Positions 63,125-64,000 of a stretch of DNA of 64,000 nt are shown piece after piece; the first letter of the stretch is position 1, and each line of letters begins with the position of its first letter. The notes under the pieces were generated by a model that was given only the letters and a program-made list of their open reading frames with translations, was not told where the DNA came from and did not search any database. The DNA is from Liolophura sinensis (taxonomy: Eukaryota > Mollusca > Polyplacophora > Chitonida > Chitonidae). The position numbers and the translations under genes are program-made. The stretch spans positions 38,863,187 to 38,927,186 of the forward strand of contig NC_088301.1 of assembly GCF_032854445.1 (NCBI RefSeq). Reading direction: 5' to 3'.

Positions 63125-63417
63125 GAGATTTTCTGACTTTGTTAGCGAGGATTAGGCTTAATTGGTGCTGCAAATTTGCTTCTATATTCAAAGTTCATGA
63201 GCATGTCTTAAATCCAAGCTCATGTTGAGTTTTAGAAAACAGTGTGATCCAAGAGCCAGATACTCGTCTTACCCAGTGGTCCGAGTCTGTAGTTAAAGGT
63301 GACAACAACCAGATCCTGTAAAGCAAGCATTCTTCCGTCCAACATGGCCCCCATTCCGTTCTGGTAAGATCCGCCGTGAACGAAAACCATCACCGGAAGA
63401 GGGCTGCTATTCCGCCT
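49406..63417 (-). CDS. Transmembrane type-B carboxylesterase / cholinesterase-family protein, nine 3' exons (5' end outside window)
   Basis: Exons in transcription order: 63417-63273, 60166-59981, 59429-59227, 57979-57835, 55168-55061, 53870-53797, 50639-50519, 50108-49973 and 49787-49406 (TAG). Phases match throughout, giving 499 residues. The alpha/beta-hydrolase fold is evident: oxyanion-hole VFVHGGS (12-17), nucleophile GHSAGG (Ser94), acid TKDEG (Glu222) and VVHGAE (His331). Spacing Ser-Glu 128 and Glu-His 109 is as expected for the family. The [14 protein letters not shown] loop is the usual disulfide pair. After [12 protein letters not shown] comes a transmembrane helix (about 456-477) and a short basic tail. 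The missing N-terminus (about 100-130 residues, signal peptide) should lie right of the window. Substrate is unknown; neuroligins share the topology but lack the serine. Confidence 0.93.
49973..50639 (-). CDS. Two esterase exons with catalytic histidine
   Basis: Exons 50639-50519 and 50108-49973 encode [29 protein letters not shown] and [15 protein letters not shown], then [16 protein letters not shown]. His in VVHGAE is the triad base. NVT is a glycosylation sequon. Confidence 0.95.
50828..51115 (+). repeat. 144-bp tandem duplication
   Basis: Two highly similar copies (50828-50971 and 50972-51115) both begin cagaagccattaaatctctc and end cttaacaagttt. They differ at few positions, so the duplication is recent. 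It lies within an esterase intron. Confidence 0.93.
53377..53643 (+). mobile_element. Full-length SINE with 10-bp target-site duplication (copy 3)
   Basis: This is the best-preserved copy: tRNA-like head (gcctccatggcagagccgcg), B-box-like gtaagttcaagtcc, body ggttgtgggtttccctctgg, taccaccataatactgaccg, gagtgaaatattcttaagta, acgccgtaaaacaccaatca and an AAATAAATAAATGAATAAAT tail. The 10-bp direct repeat acaaagccac lies at 53367-53376 and 53644-53653, which fixes the insertion borders. It is in an esterase intron, antisense to that gene. Family name not assigned. Confidence 0.93.
53797..55168 (-). CDS. Two esterase exons between acid and histidine
   Basis: Exons 55168-55061 and 53870-53797 encode a less conserved helical segment ([28 protein letters not shown]). 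Both are small, but their phases (2 nt in / 1 nt out, 2 nt in / 0 out) join the neighbours exactly. The 3.2-kb intron downstream contains the 144-bp tandem duplication; a short intron part of 53.0-53.8 kb contains the intact SINE. Confidence 0.85.
56102..56115. repeat. G14 homopolymer
   Basis: Run of 14 G in an esterase intron. The other long G/C homopolymer, C14 at 27675-27688, is in a laminin intron. Confidence 0.95.
57835..57979 (-). CDS. Esterase exon with catalytic acid
   Basis: It encodes [17 protein letters not shown] and then [11 protein letters not shown]. Glu in DEG is the acidic triad member of the family. Confidence 0.95.
59227..59429 (-). CDS. Esterase exon after the nucleophile elbow
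   Basis: It encodes [17 protein letters not shown], the conserved F-x-x-x-I-x-x-S-G-S segment, and the Cys-loop [13 protein letters not shown] with an NDT glycosylation sequon, ending [10 protein letters not shown]. Confidence 0.93.
59766..59829. repeat. (TA)n microsatellite, about 64 bp
   Basis: TA run followed by acacacac, in an esterase intron between the exons ending 59429 and 59981. Confidence 0.95.
59981..60166 (-). CDS. Esterase exon with catalytic serine
   Basis: This 186-nt exon encodes [20 protein letters not shown], then [17 protein letters not shown]. The nucleophile codon AGT is at 60032-60030. GHSAGG replaces the GESAG of most cholinesterases; the GxSxG core is intact. Confidence 0.95.
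61212..61246 (+). mobile_element. SINE tail fragment
   Basis: A short match (tgtacggcataaaacaccaa followed by ttaaataactaaata) to the conserved SINE 3' end lies alone in an esterase intron. Confidence 0.6.
62395..62470 (+). mobile_element. tRNA-like SINE head fragment
   Basis: A stretch reading caggtagtggccaggtgtac and then gggttgcgcgttcaattccc resembles A- and B-box spacing, but it cannot fold as a full tRNA by eye. It is more likely a SINE head than a tRNA gene. Confidence 0.35.
62990..63124. repeat. (AT)n microsatellite with duplicated flank
   Basis: A (AT)n run of about 92 bp (63033-63124, one G at 63111). It is preceded by two copies of acaagagtgatgcatatata (62999 and 63019), suggesting replication slippage. 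Confidence 0.9.
63273..63417 (-). CDS. Esterase exon with oxyanion hole
   Basis: This 145-nt exon encodes [14 protein letters not shown] and [17 protein letters not shown] supplies backbone amides of the oxyanion hole; FNYRLG is the conserved strand after it. It is the most 5' exon I can find. The remaining 580 bp of the window show no SEDCLYLN-like motif, so the preceding exon is beyond 64000. Confidence 0.92.
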
Positions 63418-64000
63418 CTGTCAAGATAAAAGGAAAGGGAGAAAAATGAGACAAAAGAACTAATTGTCTGTCGACTTCCATCGGTGTCTGTGGCAGTTTA
63501 TGGTTCGCTTATAATTAAACGTGATATGTAAAGCGGGGTCAGTTGCAAGTCTTGTTTACCATGTGTTTGTCTGGTCAGCTTCACACAAACTGTCAGGCTA
63601 GTCCTGTTCACGGAAACAATTACAAAAAACCGTCAACTTCCGTTCTCACGCACCGTGGTTTATGCTCAATTAGCTGTACATACTCTGGCAAATCAAGCAG
63701 TTACACGAACATATATATTTTACTACTTCCTCCTGGTAGTAAAAGACAACGGCTGCAGAAAGCCTGCATTTGCACTATCAAGTGGGACTTGCCTTTCGGA
63801 GATATTTCCAACAATAAGCTTATCCATACAAGCTGATATCGGGCAAATGTTTTAAATCTAGACTTTGTCAAGAGGATCGTGAGTTGTAAGTCTTAGCACA
63901 GGTTAAATTCTATAAATTGATTATAACAAATGTTACACCAATTCTGTGATTTTAATGTTTAAAAAGCCCTTCAATGCTTTATCAATCACCCTGTCATGGT
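63418..64000. other. Esterase intron, right edge of window
   Basis: I found no upstream coding exon here on the - strand. The open stretch 63543-63836 on the + strand is unsupported. Confidence 0.55.

Larger units (their letters stand above)
60167..63272. other. 3.1-kb esterase intron
   Basis: No gene seen. It contains the SINE tail fragment (61212) and the tRNA-like fragment (62395). Open stretches such as 60723-60962 show no domain and no consistent splice borders. Confidence 0.6.

Noticed and set aside
62982-63191. Open frames across TA microsatellites (also 48040-48282 and 59698-59961)
   Set aside because: They encode repetitive Tyr-Ile dipeptides from (TA)n and are artefacts.
1-64000. 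CRISPR arrays, operons, phage or bacterial mobile elements
   Set aside because: None seen; the whole window has eukaryotic gene structure.

Overview
This is animal (metazoan) nuclear DNA, not prokaryotic. Genes are split into many short exons with GT-AG introns, intergenic DNA is AT-rich, and there are (TA)n microsatellites and tRNA-derived SINEs. Two lines of evidence suggest a lophotrochozoan, most likely a mollusc. One is a SINE whose 3' half ends in a conserved 'gtacggcgtaaaacacca' block plus AAATAAATA tail; I recall such tails from molluscan genomes, but could not search. The other is a laminin alpha with an alpha-3/alpha-5/LanA-type IVb domain. The species is not determined.

Region 1 (895-35724, + strand) is the C-terminal two thirds of a laminin alpha chain. 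I traced 51 consecutive exons with GT-AG borders and matching phases, giving 2,444 residues in one open frame. In order they encode: the end of domain IVb, four and a half LE (laminin EGF) modules, an L4 (IV type A) globule inserted in an LE, six and a half more LE modules, the coiled-coil domains II/I, and five LG domains with a Pro/Thr-containing LG3-LG4 linker. The N-terminal LN domain and first LE array lie upstream of the window. The 3'UTR follows, with polyA signals at 37267 and 37820.

Region 2 (about 37.9-40.6 kb) is intergenic and holds a roughly 170-bp imperfect tandem repeat (38865-39560).

Region 3 (40742-42708, - strand) is a compact six-exon gene for a 202-residue protein I do not recognise. 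It carries recurring K/E-[AT]-T-[YH] motifs, loosely like those of small ciliary or sperm microtubule-associated proteins. A CG-containing stretch to its right is the likely promoter area.

Region 4 (43.2-49.4 kb) is intergenic with no gene I can support.

Region 5 (49406-63417, - strand) is nine 3' exons of a type-B carboxylesterase/cholinesterase-family gene whose 5' end lies beyond the window. The oxyanion-hole HGG, the serine in GHSAGG, the acid in DEG and the histidine in VVHGAE are all present. The chain ends in one transmembrane helix and a short basic tail. This is a neuroligin-like topology with an apparently intact catalytic triad.

The three genes show no operon-like relationship. 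A basement-membrane laminin and a surface-anchored esterase are both extracellular or cell-surface proteins, but adjacency alone does not link them. Repeats include a SINE with a 10-bp target-site duplication inside the esterase gene, several diverged SINE copies, a 144-bp tandem duplication, a duplicated pseudo-exon-like unit in a laminin intron, and an unassigned dispersed repeat shared by two laminin introns.
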